A stretch of 64,000 nucleotides of DNA from an uncultured Eubacterium sp. GTDB taxonomy: Bacteria > Bacillota > Clostridia > Lachnospirales > Lachnospiraceae. Positions 17,048 through 26,020 of the stretch are shown here, piece after piece; position 1 is the stretch's first letter; the number at the start of each line of letters is the position of its first letter. The notes beneath the pieces were generated by a model. The model was not told the origin of the DNA. It did no database searches and saw only the letters and a program-made list of their open reading frames with translations. Made by a program: the position numbers and the translations under genes. The stretch spans positions 1 to 64,000 of the forward strand of contig CATLIX010000004.1 of the NCBI GenBank assembly GCA_949959185.1, written 5' to 3'.

Positions 17048-17458
17048 CTACTCTTCATAATATTCAAGCGCCCATACCTTATATTTTTCAAATCTCTTTT
17101 TCAAATGCGCTGGCATTTCAAGTCCATCAAAACTCTCATTGTGTGCATCATAATAATTTGCCAAACTCTCCGTGATAATCTGCTCATCTCCATTTTGCTC
17201 TAAAAGGTCAATGATAGTCTGATTTACAGTAGTGCATAATAGTCCGTTTCGTTTTTCACACACAAGGGTCTCAAGAGATGGCACCAAAATCTGTTCCGCC
17301 CCATCTATATCTTGCTTTTTATCGACAAATATCTGTGCTGCCGATCTACATCCGCCATTTGTCAGACCCAAAAAATCCGCCGCCGTGTCAAAGGCAAGTA
17401 CACATTCCACATCTGCTAATAAATTTCTTAGCTGGTCATTGTATGTGAAAACTGCCAT
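17048..17458 (-). CDS. AbiEi-like antitoxin of a type IV toxin-antitoxin pair
   Basis: The 136-residue protein directly precedes the AbiEii-like gene. The middle part resembles the C-terminal domain of AbiEi antitoxins (SLETLVCEKRNGLLCTTVNQTIIDLLEQNGDEQIITESLANYYD); the N-terminal winged helix usual for AbiEi repressors is not obvious, so this may be a short variant. It could neutralise the toxin and repress the promoter. The ATG at 17458 follows GGGAGAGGAG. The HD gene of the cassette ends only 45 bases upstream with no terminator between, so the pair may be read from the cassette promoter. Confidence 0.7.
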   Translation of the reverse strand: MAVFTYNDQLRNLLADVECVLAFDTAADFLGLTNGGCRSAAQIFVDKKQDIDGAEQILVPSLETLVCEKRNGLLCTTVNQTIIDLLEQNGDEQIITESLANYYDAHNESFDGLEMPAHLKKRFEKYKVWALEYYEE

Positions 17459-17503
17459 TTATGCTCTCTCCTCTCCCATTAATTGTGTCATCTATTACTA
17501 TTC

Positions 17504-19081
17504 TTACATCTCCAGAAACTTCCATAAAGAATAAATCTCTCCTAAATATTGTTCTGTGAATTCTCTTGCTGCACAAGCATATTTTACTGTATTCCGCTCT
17601 ATTTTTTCTCCATACTCTTTCGTTCTTCTCTTATCATCACATATGTTTATGAATTCTTTCAAATTAGTTCCATTTTTCTGGCTATCCATCCATTTGTCAA
17701 TATCAGCGGCATTCATTTTAGATTGATCCTGCATCTCTTTTATAATTTCAACCGGGTTATTGGAAAGAAAATAATGCAGTTCCATATCTGGCAAATAACT
17801 TTGAAATTGAATCATATTTTCGATATCTTTTAATCCCTTCTCACGGTATATCACCGCTTCATAATCACTCAATAACAGCTCTAAAAGCCTATAACAATCA
17901 TATTGAAGATATATATGAATTTTATGTCCATCCTCCTTTAATCGCATACTATTGCATATATCAATATAGCTCATTTTCTTATTTCCCATCTGCGTAATTT
18001 TTTGAAACTGTTTCCCACAACTACATTGATAAAGACTGTTATCATCCTCTGCCGGCCGAATAATCTTCCCACATGCAGCACATCTAAGAAAATTATGCTT
18101 TTCTTCTATGCATACCAAAAACCTCTGCCATTCCTGTAAGTCGTCACACAGCCGCAAAAAATAAGAAAATGGATCTTGGCTGAAAAGCATCCTATCATTT
18201 TTATGATAATAATTTGTATGTTTATATATCGAAACTGCTGCCATTTCTATAATACACTGTTTCCTGTCATCCAGACTGTATATGCTGCCAGAAAAATAAA
18301 AATTCATTAAAAAGCTAATTGCAGACAGACAGCCATGATCATTCTTTTCATATTTCTTTCTTATTTCATCATGTGCCACCGTCTGAAACAACCAACTATT
18401 ATTCAGTAATGCCTTGATTTCTGCAAAAACTGTCTTGACAGCAGGGTTTGCAATTTTAAAAAATGGCGCGAACTGATGTATTTCATCTGCCATCCGAAAA
18501 TAATAAGCAAGCGGATAACCAATATCATGAAATAGCGCACTAACCAGAAAACTTTTGTAAATAATTTCTTTCAGCATCTTCCGTTTGTTTTCCTCGGACT
18601 CTGCTGTTATCGCTGGCAGAATAAAATAAGCATACTCATTGTTTTTGTCCATAACGCAGTCTGCAATGCAGTCGTCAAAATGAAAATCTTTCAAAAGCAA
18701 AAGTCCCAGATAAGCATTGCGGAACTGATGCTTGTAATGTTCCCGTATTCTTTTGGGCGCTCCTTCCGAAGAATGTTCCAGAAAAATACCATTTTCAATT
18801 GCTGCATAATTATTAACCAGTAAATGCTCCATACCTTTAATCCCTACAAATCTGGTAAGAATTTCATATACATTTTCAATCAGGTATACCTCTTTGGCTG
18901 CCTCTTCTTTATTATAAATTACTTGAAGGCTTTTATAAATTTTGGAGATTCCCTCTCTCGTCATCTGACACATCGGAAACTCTTCCACTTTATCCGGCTG
19001 TTCTGAAAACTCTGCAAAGATATCTTTCGCTTCTCTCTGGAAAAATTCATACATCTTTTCATCATTTAATTTTCTTTCCAT
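17504..19081 (-). CDS. HD-domain phosphohydrolase with internal zinc ribbon (cassette gene 5)
   Basis: The 525-residue protein carries an HD-type metal site spread over residues 115-315: EHYKHQF (His115/118), SALFHDIGYP (His185-Asp186), NDHG (Asp248-His249), YKHTNYYH (His288) and LRLCDDLQEW (Asp313-314). A zinc-ribbon motif follows, CAAC (334-337) and CSC (353-355). The last 150 residues are helical and unassigned. HD enzymes cleave phosphate esters such as (c)NMPs, dNTPs or (p)ppGpp; here the partner genes and the AT-rich setting suggest an effector, which is inference. It lies 30 bases after the ParA-like gene. The ATG at 19081 has AGAGGA upstream. Confidence 0.8.
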   Translation of the reverse strand: MERKLNDEKMYEFFQREAKDIFAEFSEQPDKVEEFPMCQMTREGISKIYKSLQVIYNKEEAAKEVYLIENVYEILTRFVGIKGMEHLLVNNYAAIENGIFLEHSSEGAPKRIREHYKHQFRNAYLGLLLLKDFHFDDCIADCVMDKNNEYAYFILPAITAESEENKRKMLKEIIYKSFLVSALFHDIGYPLAYYFRMADEIHQFAPFFKIANPAVKTVFAEIKALLNNSWLFQTVAHDEIRKKYEKNDHGCLSAISFLMNFYFSGSIYSLDDRKQCIIEMAAVSIYKHTNYYHKNDRMLFSQDPFSYFLRLCDDLQEWQRFLVCIEEKHNFLRCAACGKIIRPAEDDNSLYQCSCGKQFQKITQMGNKKMSYIDICNSMRLKEDGHKIHIYLQYDCYRLLELLLSDYEAVIYREKGLKDIENMIQFQSYLPDMELHYFLSNNPVEIIKEMQDQSKMNAADIDKWMDSQKNGTNLKEFINICDDKRRTKEYGEKIERNTVKYACAAREFTEQYLGEIYSLWKFLEM

Positions 19082-19111
19082 TCCGCATCCTCTCTACAAT
19101 CCATCTGCTTT

Positions 19112-19999
19112 TTACTTATAGGAATAATATTCTTCCCTATATTCCTGCGGCAATATAAATGCGTCAATATTATCAATCAGCTTCTTCTGATATCCAATCA
19201 TGCTGGCATTTACCTGATCTGACACAAATTCTTTATAGCGTATTTTCATAAATTTTTTGTCTTTTAAATCTTTTAAAATATTCTCTGCGTCTTTTTTCCA
19301 ATTAAATTTATGGTCGTCATAATCTTTTGAAATAAATTCCCAATTATGTAAGTCGTTTAATACAATGCTGACATTCCTATCCCCTCTTTTTAAAAAATCT
19401 TTAGCATCATTCAGGCATTCCACTGTTTTGCGTATTTGGGAAGCATCGAATGTAGTAACATAAAGTTCCTCAATTTCTGATATTTCTCCATTTTGGCGCA
19501 TATTGTAGAATTCATTTAACAAAAACCGTTCCATATCTGTTAACCCTGGAGAACAATCTATCACAAACAGATTATTAATTTCGCAAGATATACACTTTTT
19601 CAGAAAAGAAAGCAAATCCTGTAAAAAAATAGAACCACTGATATCTGAATGCTGCCAGAAACGTCCGCGAACATCATAATCCTGCCTTCGGTTCGCAACC
19701 GGATTAAGAAGAACCGCATACAAAACGGTGCCCTTATCTTTGTCTTCTAATATCTTATTGCATACTCTCTCATAATAACGCTCCTCATATTCGTCAAAAT
19801 ACTTCGGTTTTATTTCATCTGGAAATAATGCATAAGACATGCTTGTACCCAATCTGTCAATATCAATAAAAAAAATATTTTTATAGAATTTGTTCTGTGT
19901 GCAGTTATGCACACAATTTGCCAGCGCCACAGAAGTTTTTCCTGTTCCCCCTTTAAATGAATTTACCATAATAATCTTATTATCTGTATTTTTACCCAT
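19112..19999 (-). CDS. ParA/MinD-type P-loop ATPase (cassette gene 4)
   Basis: The 295-residue product has the deviant Walker A SFKGGTGKTS (Lys16, Lys21), a Walker A' aspartate in FFIDIDRLGTSMSY and Walker B LFVIDCSPG. It belongs to the SIMIBI class, which dimerise on ATP and act as spatial or assembly switches. No ParB gene is near, so plasmid or chromosome segregation is unlikely. The ATG at 19999 overlaps the stop of the preceding gene by 8 bases and has GGAGG upstream, so translation is coupled. Its presence beside an HD protein and a DptF-like ATPase is not an arrangement I can match to a named system. Confidence 0.85.
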   Translation of the reverse strand: MGKNTDNKIIMVNSFKGGTGKTSVALANCVHNCTQNKFYKNIFFIDIDRLGTSMSYALFPDEIKPKYFDEYEERYYERVCNKILEDKDKGTVLYAVLLNPVANRRQDYDVRGRFWQHSDISGSIFLQDLLSFLKKCISCEINNLFVIDCSPGLTDMERFLLNEFYNMRQNGEISEIEELYVTTFDASQIRKTVECLNDAKDFLKRGDRNVSIVLNDLHNWEFISKDYDDHKFNWKKDAENILKDLKDKKFMKIRYKEFVSDQVNASMIGYQKKLIDNIDAFILPQEYREEYYSYK

Positions 20000-22892
20000 T
20001 ATTTTCCTCCAATTTTGTATATAACTTCTGCATTTTTCTTATTGTATTCTCATCCAGCAAATGTATCCTCTGATCTGCGCAAATGCATTGGCGAAGTATC
20101 TCTATATTGTACAAATCAGATTCTGAAAATGTACGGACAGCATATTCATCAATGTCGTTTCGCTCTCTGATAAATTCCAGCATCTTTTGAAACTGCATAA
20201 TTGCCGCAATATCTGCCGGGCTTGGCTTTTGTGGTTTTCCCTCTGCTTCTTCATAGTCCAACTGATATTTTGCGATTTCTGTCCTTTGCATATAATCCAG
20301 CATTAGCGCTGTTGGAATATTATCCGTTTCCTCATATAGCATCATCAGAAACTTTCTCTTGAACGTCTTGCTTTTATTTAAAAGCAAAAGTATATCTTCT
20401 ATCAGCTTCCTATAATGATTCTCCCGCTCTGCATCCTCTTCCTGGTTATTTATAAAAAGCCTGCATTTCAAACAAATACTCTTGTTATGACAGGAAATCG
20501 TCAGATAAGGTATTTCTGATGTCTCGCCTTTGTCAGATAAAATACATGTTATATCATCTAATCCTGACACCTTCTCTAAAAACGGCTTTAAAAACACTTC
20601 CACAGAAGCTTCCCCGTCTTCTTTTAACAGCTTACGCTGACAACCCGCATGAAAATTCACTAATAGCATTTCCTGGCCTGACAAAATGCTGTGGTGCATC
20701 TGGAATTCTGACAAATGATACATATGCTGCATCAACTGCGGATTCGAAGAAAGAAGCACGACTGTACGATGTGAATCCGCGCTTATCTTCTGACGTATCT
20801 GATTTAATACAGACTGGTTTAATTCTTTTGTATCCCAAAATGCCAGTTTTACATCCTGGTTTAATTCCATATAGTGCATACTGTCCCATAAAATTTCCAG
20901 CACCTGAACTTGTTTTTCATCAAACATTTTCCCTACTTCAAACTGCTCAAAATCAAGCATCAGACGGTTGGGCTGATTGCGCCATTCCTTCAGTTTTGGT
21001 TTCTGGTACAGAATACTGCTATCTGCTAAAAAAAGGAGATCCGCATCGCAAATCATATGTTCGATATCATATTCCTGCCCATTGCTATACATTTCTTTCG
21101 TAAAACGGAATAGCACCTGAGGATATTCCACATCCATTTCCATATTTTCCTGCAATTGTTTTTTTAATTCTTCCTCTTTGTCACTGACGATATTCAGAAT
21201 CACTTTATGTATCATGCTTTTTTCAGATTCCGCAAATCCCTTCAGCTTTCTTGTCATAGACATAATTTCACTAATATCATTGATGCCTACAATTGTTACA
21301 TATACTTCAGATAAATATTTTTGACGCTCCATATAATCCAGCAAATCCTCATTCAAAAGGCGGATATTTATCCACGAACCTGCTGTATGTTCCCTTGTTT
21401 TCTCGAATATAATCTCCTGATTCATATTTTGAATACTGCTATAGTCAAGCTGATACAATTCTTCCTGTAACAACAAATAACAGACGGGAAACTCCATCAC
21501 TTCCCTGCGGATCATCGCCCTGACTGTCTGTTCCCAGAATTCTCCTGCCTGAACAGCCAGTAATTCTCTGAATTCCTCATACTTTCTTTGCAATGAAATG
21601 AAATAATATCCCGCCAATGGATGATAAAAGGGCATCGAAATTTTACCATTTTCTTCTTTACAAAAGATCCTTTGCAAACGGCTTAGAAAATCCATGCCAA
21701 GGCACATCCGGGCTATTCCTTTATCCGATACACATCTTCCCATTAAAGCAAAATAGCATCTGACCAATTCTTCCTGACTCTTTGCGTAATGCCATAAATA
21801 AACTGGCGTATACTTACTGCCCTCTTCCTTTGCTTTCAAAAACAATTGCTGCAATTCTCCAAGTTTTTCCCGCAAAAACACTCTTTTTTCTTCCGTAAGA
21901 CTCAGCAATTCCATTAATTCTCTGATTGTCTGAAACTCTGTTTCTATTTCCTGTTTCTCTGGATAAGAATATTTTTGCCTGCTGGCTGACAGTATTTCTT
22001 CCTCTTGCTTTACCCCTGAAAGGTTTTTTTCCACCTGCTGCATAGGTTCCTGCAAAAGTTCCTGCATTGCATATTCGTAAGAATTTTCATAATATTGATC
22101 CTCCTGCTTTTCCTGCGGCAAATCTTTGCGTTTTCTCCCGCCTCCTTTGAACAATTGTTCTATCTTTTCATCATATGGAACATTTTTAAATACACTTTTC
22201 AAGTCATTCTTTGACAGCCACTTCATAATATTCTGCCGGATTTCTACTGGAAATTCTACTTTTTTTTCTGTAATGCCTCCCATCAATTTTGTCTCTGCCA
22301 GTAAGGGATCTGAATTCCGTATTAATTTTTTTAAGTATTGCTTTTTCTTTGCTTTAGCTAAATACTTATCTAAATCCTTTGCATTGTCAGACTTTATACT
22401 CCACAGATCTAACTTATACAGCTTTTGAACTATTTTTGAAAATTTGAAATTTCCAGATTTATCAATACAGGAATCCAGATATACAAATAAGTCTTCCAAA
22501 ACTATCTGTCTTGATTCCATAATGGTTTCCAGCACTTTTTTACAGTCATTATCCGGTTCCTGTCCAAATGCGGCTGTCAGACAATGCCAGAATATGTCCC
22601 TGTCTTCTGGTATCGCAGGATATTCCACAAAATCTTTCAGCGAATCAATCATCCTGACACTGTCATTGGAAAACAACACAATTCTTGACACATTTATGTC
22701 ATTACGCAAAACCACCGCCTGTGAATACTCTTTCCTTTCAAACCATGCCATCGCGTAATCAGCTTCCTGTTTTAAAAATCCATCTACCAGGTTTTTTTCA
22801 ATGTCTACAATAGCAATAAAATATTCCTTCCGACCTTTTGTCAGTAATTCAATATAGGCCCGCATATACCTGACAAATTTCCCTTCTATCAT
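19992..22892 (-). CDS. Large protein of unknown family (cassette gene 3)
   Basis: The 966-residue protein is not recognised. Visible parts: an N-terminal domain with VVLRNDINVSRIVLFSND then SVRMIDSLKDFVEYP; a charged linker with Gln/Glu-rich stretches (about 240-320); a long helical middle; a segment ICDADLLFLADSSILY followed by LMLDFEQFEV; and a C-terminal alpha/beta part (TVVLLSSNPQL, ILSDKGETSEIPYLTISCHN). No P-loop, signal peptide or membrane helix is seen. A longer open frame begins at 22964, but the ATG at 22892 overlaps the stop of gene 2 as ATGA, so it is the likely start. DptH-like proteins occupy a similar place in dptFGH loci but are larger and carry an ATPase; the relation is a guess. 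Confidence 0.75.
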   Translation of the reverse strand: MIEGKFVRYMRAYIELLTKGRKEYFIAIVDIEKNLVDGFLKQEADYAMAWFERKEYSQAVVLRNDINVSRIVLFSNDSVRMIDSLKDFVEYPAIPEDRDIFWHCLTAAFGQEPDNDCKKVLETIMESRQIVLEDLFVYLDSCIDKSGNFKFSKIVQKLYKLDLWSIKSDNAKDLDKYLAKAKKKQYLKKLIRNSDPLLAETKLMGGITEKKVEFPVEIRQNIMKWLSKNDLKSVFKNVPYDEKIEQLFKGGGRKRKDLPQEKQEDQYYENSYEYAMQELLQEPMQQVEKNLSGVKQEEEILSASRQKYSYPEKQEIETEFQTIRELMELLSLTEEKRVFLREKLGELQQLFLKAKEEGSKYTPVYLWHYAKSQEELVRCYFALMGRCVSDKGIARMCLGMDFLSRLQRIFCKEENGKISMPFYHPLAGYYFISLQRKYEEFRELLAVQAGEFWEQTVRAMIRREVMEFPVCYLLLQEELYQLDYSSIQNMNQEIIFEKTREHTAGSWINIRLLNEDLLDYMERQKYLSEVYVTIVGINDISEIMSMTRKLKGFAESEKSMIHKVILNIVSDKEEELKKQLQENMEMDVEYPQVLFRFTKEMYSNGQEYDIEHMICDADLLFLADSSILYQKPKLKEWRNQPNRLMLDFEQFEVGKMFDEKQVQVLEILWDSMHYMELNQDVKLAFWDTKELNQSVLNQIRQKISADSHRTVVLLSSNPQLMQHMYHLSEFQMHHSILSGQEMLLVNFHAGCQRKLLKEDGEASVEVFLKPFLEKVSGLDDITCILSDKGETSEIPYLTISCHNKSICLKCRLFINNQEEDAERENHYRKLIEDILLLLNKSKTFKRKFLMMLYEETDNIPTALMLDYMQRTEIAKYQLDYEEAEGKPQKPSPADIAAIMQFQKMLEFIRERNDIDEYAVRTFSESDLYNIEILRQCICADQRIHLLDENTIRKMQKLYTKLEENNG

Positions 22893-24388
22893 AAAAGCGT
22901 AAATTCCCCTTTCTCCTCTGGAAGTGTAACCACATATCCGCTGTCTGAAAGCCGAATCAGGCAATTAATTTCATCCAGATTATCAATCAAAGCCTGCTCA
23001 TTCTGCCTGAATTCCTGAAACGGAACTTTCATATGCATTTTTTTTAACATCTTATCCATCTGATCATTCTTCTGAATACAAATCCCATATTTTTCCTGCA
23101 AAGAATCCAAAAAATTATCCAAATACGCGTACGTACTCTCTTCCTTTGCAAGATACAGCCTTACCAGAAATTCCAACAGGGACGGAGACAACGCAAAATA
23201 TTTATGTCTGGAACGGGTCTTGGGAAATACAAATTCAATATCCTTTCCGCATGTATTAAGCGCCGAGGAAATTTTACTCAAAGCAGAACCTTTTCTGGCC
23301 TTGCTCATATCAATATAGCACATCACAAATTCTTCTGCCGAATACGGTTTTTCTTTTACCCCATCTAACGCAAACACTTTCCGAATAGACGGATACAGGG
23401 ATGGTTTCGCATCCAGCTTAAAGTTGGAATTAAATACCTGCCTCACAAATTGTATCATTTCTTTTTTTCCATTTTTTCCTATTACAAAAATTTCATCATC
23501 TGAATTCTCAACCACAATATCCTGATCGTCCACCTGTTCCTCTTTCAAACATTTAATATAAAATTCTTTCAACTCTGTTTGGAACACAAAACGGATTTCC
23601 GAATAATTCTGTACACAAGCAAGGTGGTAGGCCTCGCCGTTGGATAAATGGCTGGAACCCTGACACAGCACATATCCCCGATTTGAAGTAATCGCTTTCT
23701 TATTTATAACAAATTGGATTACATAAAAATCCAACAATGTAGCCAGATAATCATATCGTTTATAAAAATCCAGATTTCGGAAAAATCTATGTTTCAACAG
23801 CTTGTATAAATCTTCCCTGAAATTCTTTCGGACATTCCTGAAATTACCTGATTTCAGCATATCAAGTTCGTAATTTCTTTTTTCTTCCCTTTTCCAGTCA
23901 TCTCCGCCAAAATATTTCTCACAAATAGTGCTCATAAGATAACTCACCCCGTCTGCGCCACCGTACAGATACTCAAATAGTAAATTTTGCACTTCGCAGA
24001 AAACTTCCTCTTTCTCAATCCCCGGTATCATACAATAAAGGAGATGCCGCAGATTATATGAGGCGCTGCGCAGCATTTGCGGCTTCAATGGGAAATAATG
24101 ATGGCTATTTTCACTAAACGAAATCATATCTTCTCCGGAAAACCGCTGAAAAAAATAATTAAACGACTCTTCCAGCTGTTTCTTCTTTTGCTCATCATCT
24201 TCTTCGCATATAAGGATTTTTTTATCAAAAAAATCTTTATATCTATACTGTTGTTCCTTTCCCCGCTTATCCTCCAGAAAAAATTCTGACAGAAAATTGT
24301 TAACTAACAAATATCTTGGCGTCTCTGGTCCCGAAATACCTATATAGGAAGCAAGTTCCCTCTCATTTACTTTATCGCCTGTGCCCAT
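22889..24388 (-). CDS. Protein of unknown family (cassette gene 2)
   Basis: The 499-residue soluble protein is not recognised. It is rich in aromatic and charged residues, has an N-terminal part with RYLLVNNFLSEFFLED, a middle with DDEIFVIGKNGKKEMIQFVR, and a C-terminal part FALSPSLLEFLVRLYLA then LDSLQEKYGICI that looks like a winged-helix domain. No catalytic motif is evident. It starts 2 bases after the stop of gene 1 (ATG 24388, with AGAGGG upstream; a TTG at 24394 overlaps that stop and is an alternative) and overlaps gene 3 by ATGA. Strict coupling with both neighbours argues for a stoichiometric subunit of one complex. Confidence 0.75.
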   Translation of the reverse strand: MGTGDKVNERELASYIGISGPETPRYLLVNNFLSEFFLEDKRGKEQQYRYKDFFDKKILICEEDDEQKKKQLEESFNYFFQRFSGEDMISFSENSHHYFPLKPQMLRSASYNLRHLLYCMIPGIEKEEVFCEVQNLLFEYLYGGADGVSYLMSTICEKYFGGDDWKREEKRNYELDMLKSGNFRNVRKNFREDLYKLLKHRFFRNLDFYKRYDYLATLLDFYVIQFVINKKAITSNRGYVLCQGSSHLSNGEAYHLACVQNYSEIRFVFQTELKEFYIKCLKEEQVDDQDIVVENSDDEIFVIGKNGKKEMIQFVRQVFNSNFKLDAKPSLYPSIRKVFALDGVKEKPYSAEEFVMCYIDMSKARKGSALSKISSALNTCGKDIEFVFPKTRSRHKYFALSPSLLEFLVRLYLAKEESTYAYLDNFLDSLQEKYGICIQKNDQMDKMLKKMHMKVPFQEFRQNEQALIDNLDEINCLIRLSDSGYVVTLPEEKGEFTLL

Positions 24389-24390
24389 AG

Positions 24391-25941
24391 TCAACCCTCT
24401 TTTCTTATTTTAACCACTGTACTCTGTCCTTTCAAAAAATGATTTAAATGTTGGACACTCAATGAAAAATTGCACAATTCCTTCTGTCCCTGATCGTTAA
24501 ATCTGACATGCATCCTTTCATAAGCGCCATTTTTTTTCTTCAAAATTTTCTGGTAAAATGAATTAATCCGGTATTCTTCCAATGACTTGCTATTATGGCT
24601 CAAATAATAGTAACCGTCTGCCATCATTAAATAACGGAACAATTTGTAATCTACCACAAGCGTAATCGCGTCAATTTTTTCATCTTCCTGAAATACATAA
24701 CTGATGGAAAAACGATTTTGTTTCTCCGGCTTATGTGTTTCCATATCTAAATTTCCAAAATCCAGGCCATACCTGTGCCAAATCATGTCTATATTGCCAA
24801 GTTCAAATTCTGTCTGGATATCATCTCCAAACATCACCGGCGTATCCGCCACTTTCATGGCAATGTCGCTCTGCCCACGCCTTGTCAATCTTCCAAGGCC
24901 GCGCTTTAAGTAATAAAGCTCCTTGCTTTGGATCTCTGCCGAATCAATGAACGGCGTTCCCTGAAAAAAAGAAATAACATTTTGAAATTCCGTCAAATAA
25001 TCTACTGCAAGCAGTTCATAAGGATTCTCTTTGCCATAAAAAAATCGTTTTCTCTTTTCCCTTCGGCATTCTTCCACTGAATTATATTTTAAGCCATCGT
25101 CTTTTGAGTTTTTAAACGCAGGATCCATACGGCTTATATTTAAAAGCACTTTATCCAAATGTTCTCCTTGATTAAAAACAGCATCTACAAAAAAATCTTC
25201 TGGCTTTTCCCTTTCTCCGCGTTCTCTGCAGCTATCACCAAATGTCACCATATAAGCCAACAACGACAACAATTCCCGGAATGTTACATGCTCTCCTATC
25301 AAACAGATTGCGTCACATATAATTCGCACACTTTCCATTCCTCTTTCTGACAACAGATAAGTTAGATTTTCCTGAAACGCACACTTTCCACAACACACAC
25401 ATTCCCTGTCTTCGCATGGTTTTCCGTCATAAGATAAAAAATCCTGCACAATTTTTTGAAATATCTCTTTATCCCGTGCAAGATTTCTTTTCTCAAAGTT
25501 TATAATTTTCACTCTCTCATTCTTCTGGGTAAGTTTTTCCATCAAAGATCGTTGATACTTAATCACACATTTTGTAAATATACCCACATTGGCTGCAATA
25601 ATAATTCGCTCTTTTGTTTTGCCATCAATAATATCAGCAATTCTTTTCAATATTCTCTCTTTTTCCGTCTCTGGCTCAGCTGAAAAATCCATATACGGCT
25701 CGCAAAATCCGTATTCATCCAATTTTTTTCGCAGTGCCCGGATTAGCCGGGATTTTCCATCTCCGGCTTCTCCTGTCAGCAAAATAAATTGCAATTTATC
25801 AAGATGCAAAAGAATATCCTCTTCTTCTGGCAACGTAACTTGAAATCCCCCATCTGCTCTGCGTTCATCCATCATATTCACATGTCCTTGATATACAGAA
25901 CAGTATTTTAATAAGTCGTCGATTTTTTCTGAAATATTCAT
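24391..25941 (-). CDS. DptF-like P-loop ATPase (cassette gene 1)
   Basis: The 516-residue product has Walker A LLTGEAGDGKSRLIRAL (about 54-70), a following RIIIAANVGIF strand, the stretch KIINFEKRNLA, a Cys cluster CEDRECVCCGKC (about 176-187) and then HVTFRELLSLLAYMVTFG. The order P-loop, Cys cluster, RELL helix is like that of DptF, the ATPase of phosphorothioation-dependent restriction, but overall similarity cannot be judged here and no dnd/dpt modification gene is in the window. It is the first gene of the cassette. The ATG at 25941 has AAGGTG 6 bases upstream; a GTG at 25950 has none. Confidence 0.75.
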   Translation of the reverse strand: MNISEKIDDLLKYCSVYQGHVNMMDERRADGGFQVTLPEEEDILLHLDKLQFILLTGEAGDGKSRLIRALRKKLDEYGFCEPYMDFSAEPETEKERILKRIADIIDGKTKERIIIAANVGIFTKCVIKYQRSLMEKLTQKNERVKIINFEKRNLARDKEIFQKIVQDFLSYDGKPCEDRECVCCGKCAFQENLTYLLSERGMESVRIICDAICLIGEHVTFRELLSLLAYMVTFGDSCRERGEREKPEDFFVDAVFNQGEHLDKVLLNISRMDPAFKNSKDDGLKYNSVEECRREKRKRFFYGKENPYELLAVDYLTEFQNVISFFQGTPFIDSAEIQSKELYYLKRGLGRLTRRGQSDIAMKVADTPVMFGDDIQTEFELGNIDMIWHRYGLDFGNLDMETHKPEKQNRFSISYVFQEDEKIDAITLVVDYKLFRYLMMADGYYYLSHNSKSLEEYRINSFYQKILKKKNGAYERMHVRFNDQGQKELCNFSLSVQHLNHFLKGQSTVVKIRKEG

Positions 25942-25973
25942 ACTTTTCACCTTTACCTGGTATTTTAGCTATA

Positions 25974-26002
25974 ATTATATTCCATTCTTATTTTTCTGTA
26001 AA
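25974..26002 (-). promoter_or_regulatory. Promoter of the five-gene cassette
   Basis: On the minus strand TTTACA (25997-26002) and TATAAT (25974-25979) are spaced by exactly 17 bases. The leader to the ATG at 25941 would be about 26 bases with a ribosome binding site. No second promoter of this quality was seen inside the cassette, consistent with one transcript. Confidence 0.8.
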
Positions 26003-26020
26003 GGAAATTAATCCTATCAT

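Noticed and set aside
17504-25941. A dnd/dpt phosphorothioation restriction system
   Set aside because: Only gene 1 resembles DptF. No modification genes (dndABCDE-like) are here, gene 3 lacks the P-loop of DptH, and ParA and HD genes are not part of that system.
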